A stretch of 64,000 nucleotides of DNA, from positions 12,106,052 to 12,170,051 of the forward strand of contig NC_089740.1 in assembly GCF_035083965.1 (NCBI RefSeq), read 5' to 3'. Numbering within the stretch: position 1 is the first letter of the stretch; each line of letters begins with the position of its first letter. A program made the translations under genes and the position numbers. The stretch comes from Branchiostoma lanceolatum. Its lineage: Eukaryota > Chordata > Leptocardii > Amphioxiformes > Branchiostomatidae. This document shows positions 1 to 12,449 of this stretch, piece by piece. Below the pieces are notes generated by a model. The model searched no databases. It was not told where the DNA came from and saw only the letters and a list, made by a program, of their open reading frames with translations.

Positions 1-520
1 TTGCGACATATTGTACTATTTAAGGTATGTTGACCATTGCCGAAGGACAAAAAAAATTGTTTTTTTTTTCGAAATCAGGCGAAAATTAATGAGCGCGCTG
101 ATGTCATCCATAAAATTTACTTGCTGTGGCCTAAGTTCCAGTTTTTGTCACAACCTCGATCGAAAAGTTTGTCTTTCTTGGGTGGCAGTCAAATATTCCA
201 AATATTCATTCAAGAATTGGCGTCCCGATTAAATTTGACCATAGAACATGAGACCAATATGAGAAAACAGCGAAAGTCAGCCCAAAAAGTCCCCCACAGG
301 AGGTCTACACAGAAGGCCGATAACAAGTCGCCAGGGGGCCCAAAATCTAATCATTTCGAAGTCTCACAAAGACCTACCCACCTGCCAAGTATCAAGACAA
401 TTCATAGACATTCTCGAGTTATCGTGTTCACAGAAGGACGGACACGCACACGTACGAACGCTGACGAAAACATAACCTTCTCGGCGAAGGTAATCATGAT
501 GTTAGTTAGCATTGACCACA
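1..520. repeat. Dispersed repeat copies at the window start
   Basis: No credible gene. Bases about 1-140 match the reverse complement of about 60,095-60,215 (shared stretches such as GCGAAAATTAATGAGCGCG and GATGTCATCCAT). Bases about 260-515 resemble a widespread invertebrate repeat ending in the small hairpin CCTTCTCGGCGAAGG. The open frame across 37-588 follows this repeat and shows no domain, so it is not called as a gene. Confidence 0.55.
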
Positions 521-689
521 TTGTTGGGCACGTACCCGTCGTGCTTTACGGTAGAATCCAGGAATTATTTCAAGCAGCCTTGATATGATGATTAAATCAA
601 ATTTGTCAAATTTGAAATGTTCTATATACCGTGTAAGTAACATAGGCTTTCATTGAAACTATTTTAACCTGTCAAATGTCAGTGATTTG

Positions 690-815
690 TATGTAAGTCA
701 TCTTGATATTTTAATACTTTGTCTATTGTAACGAAAACCCACGCAATTCAGCCTGTGGCTGCCATGTGGTGTTTTGCTGTTTGATTGTTTGAATCGAATA
801 AAACCATTATTATTA
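690..815 (+). mobile_element. 3' tail of a non-LTR retrotransposon (CR1-like)
   Basis: Contains the tail motif AATTCAGCCTGTGGCTGC followed by an AATAAAA-type end and TTATTATTATTA microsatellite repeats. A second copy of the same tail lies at about 21,270-21,385 (AATTCAGCCTTTGGCTGC then CAATAAAAAA). I recall such tails from lancelet CR1-type LINEs. No reverse transcriptase remains here. Confidence 0.5.
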
Positions 816-819
816 TTAA

Positions 820-2030
820 CAGATTTTCGGGAAACTAGATACTAACAAAGGCCAATGTACAGAACACCAGGCCAAGACATCTTACGAATCAAAGATTTGT
901 AGACCAGATCCGAGCTGGGCTGCCAGCAAACCATATCAAATAAACCTCTTGTGTCTTAACCTTCTCCCTGCTGTCTTATTCTGTAACCAATGGGGATTGG
1001 GGTGCCAAACGGCTACTTCAGTGTGCTAAAGCGGGGTAACTGTCCGGAAGAAGCTTCAGTGAAGCTTCGCGCTCTCGCGGTGCTCTTTCGCCTTACATTT
1101 TCCGTTTCAGTCTGAGATGGCATCCAGGGACAGTTCGCGAGCCGTCCCCTGAGTTGAAGACTCCAGCCTGAAAAAGCTCCGTATACGTAAACACACACGG
1201 CACTTGTTTTCACAACCACATGGTATTACCTAAAATATCCCAGTGTCGTGGTCACATTTGTCTTCGCGATTTTGTCGTAGAATCTTTTTCGATGCTCTGA
1301 CAGAACCGACTGTAGAGAAGGATCTACGGCAACCCTTTCTGTCGCAAGACAGTTGGATTCTGTACGACGCAATCGCGACTAAAGAATTCCCTCGATTTGC
1401 GGGATCGTATTCCCATCGTACGACGAGTGTGACCCGAGCGCTGACAGCGGGTAGCTATAAAAATCAAAACGACACGACACGTGCCGAAACGGGACAGATT
1501 TTTGTTTCCAAACTGGCGGTTTTCATGGTTTGATATCGCCGCGTTTCATTCTTAGAAACTATATTAAGTTATGTTAACACGTTATCGGATGTAAAATGCA
1601 ACAAGGGTACCATTTTGGGCTATATTTGTGCTTCACTAGAATTAGACTTTGTAGAAAATGCAGTGAGTGAAGTTTAAGTATTGCAGACCAAATACTTCCT
1701 CCGTTCAACCCACTACTAAACCCCTGTGCCATCGACCTCTCGAAATGATCTTGGGCGGTCTGACTAGTTAAAAAAAAAACGTTTATCCGGATTGCAATGG
1801 ACGGGGAGGGGTTGGCACACAACAAACACCCTACACAGGAAGCCAGTGAGATACGTTTTCCCGCAACTGTCCATATTGGAAACTCAAGATCACTAGATAA
1901 CCGCCTGGTGCCGAAGATTGGGACTTGTCGAAGTGCCGTGCTCGCTGGAGATAAGGCACGAATGTGACAACTGTCACGCCAAGGACGGAGGCAACAGGAA
2001 ACATACTTGGGCCTCGCCAAGCCGACATCT
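820..2030. other. Intergenic stretch, no gene recognised
   Basis: Several short open frames occur on both strands, but none shows a recognisable motif, splice context or codon bias. The part at about 1,240-1,520 looks like a short repeat rather than coding sequence. Confidence 0.5.
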
Positions 2031-2032
2031 CG

Positions 2033-2142
2033 TAGCCTGGGTACCATGATCCTCCGTGCAGTTTGTCGCTGGCTAATTCCTTTCGCTTGCTATTAAACTA
2101 CGCGTACGGTGCGGTAAGCTACGGAGGATGATACCCAGGCTA
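2033..2142. mobile_element. Short inverted-repeat element (MITE), family TAGCCTGG
   Basis: An element of about 110 bp with inverted ends: it starts TAGCCTGGGTACCATGATCC and ends with the near reverse complement GGATGATACCCAGGCTA. A relative with the same ends lies at 56,483-56,589. It has no coding capacity. Confidence 0.7.
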
Positions 2143-2154
2143 AACTTATCATCT

Positions 2155-2405
2155 CAATGAAAGATGAAGATATTGTTTTGGGTGTGTCTGTGTGTCCGTG
2201 TTTCCGGACTTTTGTAGTTCGCATAACTTAACAACCTCTTGGCGTATTGTGATGGCATTTGGTATGTGGGTAGGTGTTGGAAGGACGAAAGTCAAGGGCG
2301 ATTTTGGGCCCCCTGGCGTGTGACCTTGGTACTGCAGCAGAACTTCCGGTTTTTGTATCTTTTGACCTAAATATGCAATGGTCTTGTTTTTGCTAGTTTA
2401 AAAGA
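2155..2405. repeat. Dispersed repeat, copy 1
   Basis: Contains GGGCCCCCTGG, then TGGTACTGCAGCAGAACTTC and ATGCAATGG. A second degenerate copy in the same order is at about 61,040-61,170 (GGGCCCCCTGG, TGGTACTGGAGCAGAACTTC, ATGCAATGG). The two copies are in the same orientation. Confidence 0.6.
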
Positions 2406-3100
2406 AAAGATCACGTGTATAATTCTAGACAAACATCAACCTCAAGGTGTCCATCTTTTGATACAATAGCTGAAGAAAGTTATTGTCTTCCTTGCTGTTC
2501 AAATTTTTTAAAAGATACCTTTAAACGTATGCTGTTGTTTCGTGATTTTGTTCAATGAATGAATCAGTACAGTGGAAGCATGGGGGTCACAGAATGCCTG
2601 ATTTTGATTTCATTTCGCCCGCTTCCTCAATTTTCTGTCCAAAACCGGGAACCAAGATATGTAAGTAAATGCGACCTTGTGTCTTGAACTGTTGTAGTGC
2701 TTGACTCACACGTTACGCTTGGTTCAGAAGCGATAACTGTGTTTAACTAAGATACAATTTCAGCGTGTTTTAAGCCTTGTCCGGTGTTACCCTGTTGGTA
2801 TTTCGAACGAAAAGTGTCAACTTCGTTTTCGGAAAGGCCATGCCCTCGATGTCCGCAAACACGTAAATCACGCTTTAAATATAGAACACAAACGTTCACG
2901 CACGGAATGCCTACGTGCCTAATAGACGTCTATTCGATCCAACACTTTTGAACCTCCTTGCCTTGAAGCCATATTTCTCCTGACAAAAATGGCCTGTCCC
3001 CGTAAATTTGATTATCTCCTGGACAGTGATACATTTGAAGCAGAGGTCTCCACATTTCCCGCGTCATTTAAAACCGCGCTAAAAATACACATGGTGGGAA
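2406..3100. other. Upstream region of the MARVEL gene
   Basis: No coding sequence recognised. It is probably the 5' flank of the gene starting at 3,475. Confidence 0.4.
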
Positions 3101-3108
3101 TCACGTGA
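3101..3108. promoter_or_regulatory. Palindromic E-box TCACGTGA upstream of the MARVEL gene
   Basis: TCACGTGA lies about 370 bp before the start codon, followed by a CT-rich run at about 3,134-3,150. It is a possible core-promoter element. The transcription start cannot be fixed from sequence, and a non-coding upstream exon is possible. Confidence 0.3.
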
Positions 3109-3474
3109 CAGGAGTGCATGACCAGACGGCCTTTTTCTCTCTCTCTCTCTGAGTTTCTCTTTGAACCCGGAGGCAGCTCTGAGTCCGCATTATGTCAACA
3201 GTCTCCACACGGAAGACCGAGATCGGCTACCCGTAACGCATTCCCCATCCCGGGACGGACCGCTAGACTTTTCCCGATATCGTCTCGGCACAACCTTCGG
3301 CCATCCCTGGCGGTACGATGGAGGAATTGCCGCAGAATTGCGCAGAGGGCTAGTTCCGAGTTGAGAGATCGCTCGTCAAAATATCAAGACTACAGTTCGT
3401 GTCCCCTCCGTTTGAGGACTACTTCTACACGGACTGCGTGTTTTTAGAAGTCTGAGTTAGAACTGCCAGTCGCC

Positions 3475-6400
3475 ATGGCGGAAAGTATTGATACCAGAGG
3501 AACTTTTCACCAAGTGGAGCCCTTTGAGGACAGTGGTGCGGAGACCAGCGTAGCCATTTTGGAACAGTTAGAATGGGAAGAAGAGCAGAGAAGAGAGAAG
3601 GAGAGGGGGAGATGTCGCTGTCATTGGAAATACCCCTGCACGATCCCTGGGATTGTGAAAATCGTGGAAATGGTAAGAAAACAAGCGCTAACTGTTTTGT
3701 AATGTTAGTAGGGCGCACTTTGTATTAGGCGCACGTACGTTCAAGTGTTTCTAACCCGTCTAAATCGGTATACACCGAAGTCGCCTGGTAGAATCGCAAT
3801 CGCTTACGTAAAGCATATCTGTGTCTTTCACTCTCTACGATACTGAAAACAATCAAACGGCTGTAGATGTTGAGATATTGAAACTCGACTAGCTTGTTTC
3901 TTATTTTTAAATCCGAGGGCTAGCTTAGCATGGAAAGTCGCCAGCGCTCGGAATGTGAAAAACGCTCGGCGTGCCACGGCAGGCATATATGGCAGTGGAG
4001 TTCATTTGAGATGTCGGACCTATATTCAGCGGAGACAAGCACTGCAGTTAAAAATAAACATGACATATTGACGAGAAATACGCGAACTGTACGACCACGC
4101 CTATCTTATACTAACACACCCCCTCCCACCAGCCGCTATGTCATATCCTGTTGGGCTTCAAAACTGCAACGTATAGGAAGTGCTTAAAACTTAACACGTA
4201 TCTGCTAGTCGCTTGACACCTTTTTGCGATAATGTTGTTTGTAAACAGTTCATGTACGTGTTGAAACAACATTTGTAGTGTTGACAAGTCGCGTCAACAA
4301 CAGACTAAATATGGTGATGCTCCTGTTTTGAGATAGTCATGAGTAACCTTTTCTTGACACGGTGGTCGTACAGTTGTTTCGTCTATAATGTTCGGTTTCG
4401 AAGAGTTGCCAGCGTTCACTCTAAAAAGGTAACGCACCAATTCGATGGCTGAGCGCCAATTTGTGGCTTGTTTTGCGTTCGGCCCTTTTTCGGAAGAGTG
4501 TCGATGTTGTAACCGAGGTCTGTGATTCATTCTGACTAAAACTAGTGACTCATTCTGACAAAAACTATTCATGTTACGTCGAATCTGGGAAACGTTTCAA
4601 GTGTAGATTTGTGCTCGAGGATGTTTTCCCCTCAAACATAATTTGGAAGGAAAGCGAAGCTGATAACACTTTAGATCTTCCTCCCTCTAGAAAAATACAA
4701 TTTGAGGGAATGTAAACAATAACATCACGTCCAACCGAACTGTCAATCGTGACTAATTGGGTCAAAGTTCACAGATAGACGAGGGTGCCGTCAAGTTCAA
4801 TGTCTCTTGATTGGACAACGCCTTTTGTCTCTTTGACATACTAGCTATATAGTACTTCACCTTGGTAATGTAAGTTTTGGCATTAAACGTCTATTTTTGT
4901 ATGTAATTTGATAGCTTTCGTGGGAATGTGTTCACAGTTTAAGAAAATGTTGACGTTGGTAACAGGAACACTTTCCTCAAAGTACAAATCTTCAAAGAAC
5001 CGTTTTGAGGACGATTTTGGTGCCGATTCTAGATTTCAAATGACGCTTCGAAAGCAAACGACTTAGCTTGGAGATATGGACATTAATCCAAGAAGAAAAT
5101 TGTCAGTCCTCTTCTGGAGGAATTTTTTCAAATCATTAAGCAACTTAACTGCATTATAACACTACAAATAGTTTTCTCTGCAGTCTCAATCAGGTTCAAA
5201 CGAACAATCATTTAGCAGAGACGGGGGACGTTATAGACTTCCTTACACTTGTACGTGAAGTCACGTGCCTTTATGGCCACACACCTTTAAGTCATTCGAA
5301 CATGATGAGGATTGCGATACTGACAGCTAGCAATTTAGCTAATCAGTGCTGTGCTTTACTAATCTTTTTCCTGTACATGTAAACATATTTTCTGTTTTCC
5401 CCCAACAGATCCTTGACATGATCGCGTTCCTGTGCGTGGCGTGCTCTGATTGGTACTCCGACTTCCACTCGACCTATCGCTTCTTCGAGTTCGTGTCCAT
5501 GACGACCTTCTGGATCACCTTGACCCTGATGGTGCTGTACATCACCTTGACTATCTTCATGTGCCCAATCAACTGGTCACTCTTCGTAAGTATCAGTATT
5601 TGTTTGTTTGTATGTGCCTTTATTTACACTAAAAATTGGTATATTCGGCCATCAGGGCCGATTTTTATAGAGGTCGAATTGGCAGGAGTGTCAAGGGGTC
5701 ATTTGGAATTAAAACGTACCGTCTTTACTATCGATAGCAAGAATAGATAATTATGTTTAGCCATACCTAGTATGGCTCAACATATTGTTATGTTTAGCCA
5801 TACCTAGTATGGCTCAACATATTGTTTTTGTTCATGTTCTTCTCCTCCTGCCAAATCTTCAAATGGCTTCTACTCCGCCATTTCTTAACCAACCGACCTG
5901 AAATTTGGTGTGGAGGTTAAGATGGCAAATACCCCCAGACCCTTTTTTAATTGTTTTGGTACAGGCCTTAAAATTCATTTTATGGAGGTTTTTTGGGGCA
6001 TTTTTAGACAATAATGACATTTTGGGCTCCTGTGGCCTGGTTTTACAAGCAAATGACCTGACATTCGGTACAAGGGCGCCTTGAACATGTCCCTACAGGA
6101 TTTCAATCACAATTCTGGTGTACATCACTTCAGAATGCTTCATTTTGGGGACTTTTGGACCCATTTTCAGACCAAAAACAGGCCAAAAGTGGTATCCACG
6201 TTCCATGTTCTATTTGCTGCTGGCCAAGGAATCCATGTTCTATCTAAGGATCCCCGCGTTCCATTTGCTACTGGCCAAAGAACACTGTTCTATTTAGGTC
6301 ACCTGAGGTCATATTGCAGGAACACACGCAAGCCTTTGCAGTAAGAAGCTCTTGGGGTCTCGCAGAACTTGTAGAGAGAGTTTTTGTACGGGTGATTTTG

Positions 6401-8519
6401 GAACAGTCCATTTATGCATCAGGAGGGAGATTGTCGAAGTATAATGCTCTCGCAAATGTTGCCTTTCTACATGCAGTTAATATTTCGATTTGCCCAGGTG
6501 TTATTTTGGGACAGCCCACTTCTTGCATGGGGAGGAGTATGGCTAAACATGCTGTATTTGCTCAGGGGCAAATGACGGCCTTTCTAGTTTTTGTTCATGT
6601 TCTTCTCCTCCTGCCAAATCTTCAAATGGCTTCTACTCCGCCATTTCTTAACCAACCGACCTGAAATTTGGTGTGGAGGTTAAGATGGCAAATACCCCCA
6701 GACCCTTTTTTAATTGTTTTGAAACAGGCCTTAGAATCCATTTTATGGAGGTTTTTTGGGGCATTTTTAGACAATTTTTATATTTTGGGCTCCTGTGCCC
6801 TGGTATTGCAAGCAAGTGACCTGAAATTCGGTACAAGGGTGCCTTGAACATGTCCCTACAGGACTTTAATCACAATTCTGGTGTACATTACTTCAGAATG
6901 CTTCATTTTGGGGACTTTTGGGCCCATTTTCAGACCAAAAACAGGCCAAAAGTGGTATCCCCGTTCCATGTTCTATTTGCTGCTGGCCAAGGAATCCATG
7001 TTCTATCTAAGGATCCCCGTGTTCCATTTGCTACTGGCCAAAGAACGCATGTTCTATTTAGGTAACCTGAGGTCATATTACAGGAACACACGCAAGCCTT
7101 TGCAGTAAGAAGCTCTTGGGGTCTCGCAGAACTTGTAGAGACAATTTTTTTTTGCACGGGTGATTTTGGAACAGTCAATTTATGCATCGGGAGGGAGATT
7201 GGTGAAGTATGATGCTCTCGCAAATGTTGCCTTTCTACATGCAGTTAATATTTCGATTTGCCCAGGCATTATTTTGGGACAGCCCACTTCTTGCATGGGG
7301 ATTAGTATGGCTAAACATGCTGTATTTGCTCAGGGGCAAATGACGGCCTTTCTAGTGTTGATTATGATTCTATACCTCGCGTTTCAGAATAATTTTCATG
7401 TGTTTCGTACACTACTTTGAGAGAAAAAAATCAATTTAGAGAGATTTTGCACAAACTGAGGGCCAATCAAAACATTCGTCGTCATCTTACACATTTACCA
7501 AACATATTTACCAAAATGTACCCTGTGTTTTCGGGTCTTTTTCAGGAGTTTATCTACTGCTGTATAGCAGTCATCCTGTACATCTTTGCCTCGTGTTTCT
7601 TGGCAGCAAGAGCTTACAACATCGGAGGACTAGCGGCGGGAACGGTAAGACGTCTGCATCTGATATCATTGGGGTGCCTCAAGGGTCGATCTTGGGTCCC
7701 CTATGTTATAACATGAAGCTGTCACTGCGTCATCAGTTTACATTTTAAAATTCCTTTCCGATACAAGTAATATGCACGCATTGAATTTTCAACTAATCCT
7801 TCGGCCCGTTCTTCAGAAATATTGACCCACAGCCACGTGACCTTACGGTTTCAGTACTGGGTCAAAAGAATGTTGAGTTCGTTGCTGTTGTTGTTGTTGT
7901 TGGATACATAGATCTTTTCTGCGTTGTTCTACATGTTAAAAAACAAGAAAGGAAACGTAAGAAAAACCTGAAATTGTTCCAAAGAAGACTTGAATAATCA
8001 GTGCAGCTGGTGTGCTGTTGTTCTGCCAGCATCATTTAGAACTACTCTAACTAAAGATCTAGCCGGCTGTATGGTCAACGGCAATGCGCCAACTATGTGA
8101 GGCCCGCTCTAATTGCACTCTGAAATCTTACCCTGACTTCTCTCCATCTGTAGGTGTTTGGTTTCTTTGCTGCCATTGCGTACGCGGTGGGTGCGCTGGT
8201 GTCGTGGTGGGAGTGTCGGCACCCCGAGTGGGACCTGCGCGGACTTGGGGAGGAGGACTCCTGGCTGCGCGGCGGAACGCCCTGGTGGGCACCCGAGATC
8301 CAGGCCAAACGTCACCCCAGAGTCGTCAGTACGTAAAACTTTGCCAATTGCTTTGATTAAGTCATTAAAAAACTAGACTAAGCGTGGCTGCTTGACGTTT
8401 CCGGGCGATTTTGTCAGTCAATTTTTTTGCGTTTACATACATTTTCACTGGGTTTTTCGTATTCTCCAAGCAGAAGTGTGTATGTGCGTGCGCGCGCGCG
8501 TGTGTGTGTGTGCGTGCGT

Positions 8520-8568
<49 letters not shown>

Positions 8569-8861
8569 CGTGCGTGTTCGCTCTCCGGGGTATTTTGCAG
8601 GGGCTCTACGTGGAATCACATTCCATATGTCTGCAGTTACTTGCTGCACAGTAGCTTCAAGTCATTGAATCTAGAGTTTATTTTCTACCTCCGTATTTTT
8701 CAGTCTCCAAGGAATTCTACGCCACGCCTATACCTGAACACTGTAGCCGACAGAACACGCCGAGGTCTACCCCGAAAGTACAGCCCAAAACGAACCTGGA
8801 CGCCCAGAACGGTCTTCAACCGCTGCCCGAACAGAACAACGTGAACGAGGCTTCTCGGTAG
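3475..8861 (+). CDS. MARVEL-domain four-pass membrane protein, CMTM (CKLF-like) type
   Basis: Five coding exons with consistent phases: 3475-3672, 5409-5585, 7546-7644, 8154-8328, 8704-8861, giving 268 aa. The start has a strong context (GTCGCCATGG). The N-terminus is charged and acidic (about residues 1-50). Four hydrophobic segments follow: about 55-79, 94-117 (after the MARVEL-typical FFEFVS at 91-96), 126-148 and 159-178 (begins VFGFFAA). The segment order and the FFEFVS and VFGF motifs match the MARVEL domain of CMTM/plasmolipin-type proteins, which sit in plasma-membrane and endosomal membranes and act in trafficking. The region after segment 4 is W- and charge-rich, and the C-terminal tail (about 217-268) is polar and cytoplasmic. 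The exact CMTM subtype is unclear, so no symbol is given. The gene converges with the MCC gene. Confidence 0.88.
5752..5825. repeat. Two tandem copies of a 37-bp palindromic unit
   Basis: The unit holding GCCATACCTAGTATGGC is repeated back to back in intron 2 of the MARVEL gene. Each unit contains that inverted repeat. The related motif GTATGGCTAAACAT recurs near 6,538 and 7,306 in opposite orientation, as if the units were element ends. Confidence 0.75.
5823..7355. repeat. Tandem duplication of about 765 bp in intron 2
   Basis: Two copies of about 765 bp lie head to tail: about 5,823-6,590 and 6,591-7,355. Landmarks repeat in order, for example TTCTTCTCCTCCTGCCAAAT at 5,839 and 6,600, and CTTGAACATGTCCCTACAGGA at about 6,081 and 6,844. 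Each copy has an open frame of about 87 codons starting MNMSLQDFNHNSG. It differs mainly by point changes, ends in the repeat and has no recognisable domain, so it is treated as non-coding. Confidence 0.85.
8477..8577. repeat. (TG)n/(CG) microsatellite in intron 4
   Basis: A TG-rich dinucleotide tract with scattered GCGCGC. It creates long low-complexity frames (C/V or H/T runs) on both strands that are not genes. Confidence 0.95.
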
Positions 8862-9737
8862 CACAACTGTTCACGCACGTCCCCTAGCGGATACCGTACA
8901 AACTTGTCGGGCACGTTACACGAAAGAATGCAGAGGGATTCGGATTCAGTTACATGATACTCTACAACATTGGTGCCAGTACAAAAACCTTTCATACATT
9001 ATGTAAGTGATGGACTTCTTACATCCCAAATGACTAATAGAATATGCAACTCACCAATTCTATAGTATTTGTCCTTGTAATTTGTGCTTTGTAAGTTTGT
9101 GTCCATGTAATCAGTTGCTTGATAACTATTATTAAGTATACCCATTTGACAAGTTCATAGCATTTCTATTTTACTCTGTGAAGCGCTATGATTTTTAATG
9201 TAGGCAAGAAAAAGTCAAGTTGTTGCAGTGTAACACTTTCAAATAATTGTAGAAGGTACACATCTGTCGAACTTATCATGTAGATATTGTAAACATTCTA
9301 CGATCTTTTGTCACGATTATTTATATTAGTTGTAATTACTCAGGAAACGTTAGACACGGAAAAAAGCTTAAGCTGTTGGTTAGAAGGCACGCATACGTGT
9401 TATTTTGTATTGTGTATTTTTTCGTTCACAACATAACCTGGTATATGATCTATACTGTTGAGCAACTCTGTCTAATGTTTTATCCTTTAAAAGAAGATTG
9501 AGAAAGTTTGTAGAAATAGTTGCCTTTCTCAGACTTCCCTGTATGTATTATGTGCGTTTTGAAAGAATACAATGTCATCAACCTTTGCATATCTTAGAAT
9601 GAAAGTTCATCTGTGTTGGTAGAACGTAATCATTTGTTTGTATTGCATACCCGGTAAACCGCATGAAGGCATAACACACCAGGTTTGTACTTAAGAGTAC
9701 AAGCTGCATATTCGGACAGATTTATATAATATACACA

Positions 9738-9845
9738 CACCGGGAAGGACCACTATTCTTTTCGATAAGTGTGTTGGGTTCTTTAAAGTGCTTGAGGTGT
9801 GGCTCTCCTCAAACATGGGACCTCCATTTCACGTCCTATCCGTCC
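9738..9845. repeat. Dispersed repeat, copy 1 (relative at 49.47 kb)
   Basis: Shares GGGAAGGAC, AAG(T)GTG(T/G)TGGGTTCTTT, CTCTCCTC(A/G)AACA and GGGACCTCCATTT, in the same order and orientation, with about 49,468-49,575. Confidence 0.65.
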
Positions 9846-11020
9846 AATAATAAATCATTGTTATTAATTAAAGTTATCAAAGTTTTGACTGAACAGTGAG
9901 AAATCACTCTCAATCCGAATTTTAGACCGTCACATTGATTTTCATCAAATACTGTTAATCTTCAAATTTATTCTAGCAGTTTTTGTGGTGACCTCTCCAT
10001 CATGAATATGTGTTTCCAATGTTCAGAATAGTTTTAACCGCGAAGTTAAACCACCGCAAAAAACTTTCCCCTCCAAATGCAAAGTCTCCACAAAAAATAA
10101 ATGAATTTATAGTATTTAATGCAGTCACTACATTTCATTTAAACATACCTTACATGGGCTTTAAAATCTGTCATCTATATGTCTACAGAATTTGACCCAT
10201 ATGGCAAGCATATATAAGTTATATAACTACATTAAAAAAAAACTTGCTTCTTTAATTTTTCTGTGTGATGTAAATTTTCATATACACTTATATTATAAAA
10301 GGAAATGACAACTATGAGACAAGAAATTGTAGTTTCCAGGGATTTTACTGAAAGTTTACGTAGAACTTAAAAACTGCTGCATGAACATACTGCACAATAT
10401 TCCGCCATGCCTTGTCAGCCTTACAAACTGATGCAAAACTCTTTCCACATTCAATAATCAAAAAATATATCCAAATCGGAGATTTTCATCCAAAATACAG
10501 GTAAATGTCGGTACTGTATAAGATAAAGTGAAATAGCTAAAACATATCTCAAACGGCTATATTATAACGTATAAGCCTATCTGGGAATAAATAATTGAGA
10601 AACATTGTTATATTGCGAGGATACAATCGAAGGTGAAGAAACTAGAATCGTTTACATGTACATGCATTAGTGGTTATTGAGTACACTTACTAAATTGTCT
10701 TCAACTTTACAAAAGAACTTGAAGAACTAACTAATACAATCTCTACAAGCTTGGTAAAATGTCACCTTCAAGCTAGCCGCCTTAACTGCATACACACACT
10801 TTCAAAGGCTATGACCGATGAGCAACCAAATAGTTGACAGAAAGAACGAAATTTCTAAACGTTTTGTGTGTTTTGTGGTCTTTTGAATTATTCTTTCTCA
10901 TCTTTCATCACATTCAAATTATAAAATATAGGGTCTCACAAATCCAATTCTGGTTGCTCAACGGTTGCTCAGTCTAGTGGAAGTGGGGTTCAGCACTATC
11001 CACTTTTGTTTTCCATCTAT

Positions 11021-11241
11021 TAGGCCACACCAATTTAATTTCTTGGTTAACGGAATTTCTAAAAAAATGCTAGATTGGAAAATCAACATGAAAACAGAAT
11101 CTCAGACAAAGGTTTGTACTTTGGTGCACACAGTTTCAGGGAGTGAACATGGTCAGGTGCAAGTTTTCACCCCAGCCTTCTGTTTTCATGATGTCCTCAT
11201 GCAAAAATTATTAACCGAGAAATTAAATTGGTGTGGCCTTA
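11021..11241. mobile_element. Inverted-repeat element (MITE), family TAGGCCACACC
   Basis: The left end TAGGCCACACCAATTTAATT is mirrored by the right end AATTAAATTGGTGTGGCCTTA. Inner sequences are also partly mirrored (AACATGAAAACAGAA and TTCTGTTTTCATGATG). It is a non-coding element of about 221 bp. A longer relative is at about 20,531-21,014. Confidence 0.75.
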
Positions 11242-12449
11242 CAGTATTGTAGAGATACAAGGGAAGCACCAATATTAACTACCGTCAACCCTGGACTATT
11301 TGCGGTGTCTTTAAGTACGTGATTTTTGCTGTGGCGCTTCTATTGTGACAGTATCAACCGTGAACTAAAAAATACAACAAACTCTTGATTTCATCCTGCA
11401 CAAACTTGTAGATATTGAGATCACTAGTCCTGACCAAATGTGACCAAGCTTCATAGTAAACACACAGACACATATATAGTTCAATCCTACATAGAACTAC
11501 AGGACCTTAAAAGGGCACTGGTGCAAGTCAGAAGCCCTAGGTTTGACTAAAGTCTTTTAGACATTACAGTTGTAGGCTCAGAAAACTGACAGAACAACCT
11601 AAAAAATTATGGTAAAAACTTCAATCTGTAGTATTTGAGAATAACATGCTCACATACCAAGTACATGCAACATTGGGGTATATTGTCCATTAAAATTCAT
11701 AACAATTAGCCAGCTTGAGAAGCCAAGGAAGACAACAGAACATCTTTGTTTTCATTAAGCACCATACTTAGAATTGCAGCCTCCCCACTGCAAAGTTCCT
11801 GAATCTTAACATTCATATTGCTGGCTGACTTTAAATGTGAGAATTAACATTAGCATATATATAACATTACATATATCATGGCAAATATATCATTACATAA
11901 TGAAAAATGAGGTGATTCGTTATCTTATCAGCATTATCAACATGAGATCTAAGTAGCTGACCAAAAGGAGACAAAAAGGCTCCCCTCTTGAGGCATCGCC
12001 AAAACAATCCTGGGTGCAGTGTCCAGTAACAGCGCAAAGTTGTGATTTTCAATCAACTGCAAGAAGCACCGGCTTTTTATTTACTACTTGTATGTGTACT
12101 GCATTATTTTACAGGTTTGACAGTTATCAGCTGTTTATCAGTTATAGTCAGTGCATGCTTTTGGCAAATCAGCAAATATAGGACAGAAAGCGTCAAGGGA
12201 AAAAGATCAAATGGTGTGGTCCAAAACGTAGTGGTCAGGTTAGGGTTAGACACACAATGTATCAACAGCGCCCCCTATTGAAAGGATGATGCACTACAGC
12301 TGTTGAAACTCCAACTTCATGCACTTGAAACTTCAAAACCTGAAGAAAATTCTTCAACGAAAATTCTTCAAAGCCACTGTAACAACTGTGTCTTAACACT
12401 GACATTTTTCCAGATTGTTTATTTTTATGTTTACATGTATGTTTTGCTG

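Larger units (their letters stand above)
8862..12449. other. Intergenic region between two convergent genes (3' UTRs)
   Basis: No coding exon seen. It probably holds the 3' UTR of the MARVEL gene (one AATAAA at 9,849-9,854, inside a dispersed repeat) and that of MCC on the other strand (AATAAA on the minus strand at 12,076-12,081). It also contains dispersed repeats at about 9,738-9,845 and the inverted-repeat element at 11,021-11,241. Confidence 0.5.

Noticed and set aside
37-588. 183-codon frame at the window start
   Set aside because: It lies over two dispersed repeats that recur elsewhere in the window or resemble common repeats; no domain.
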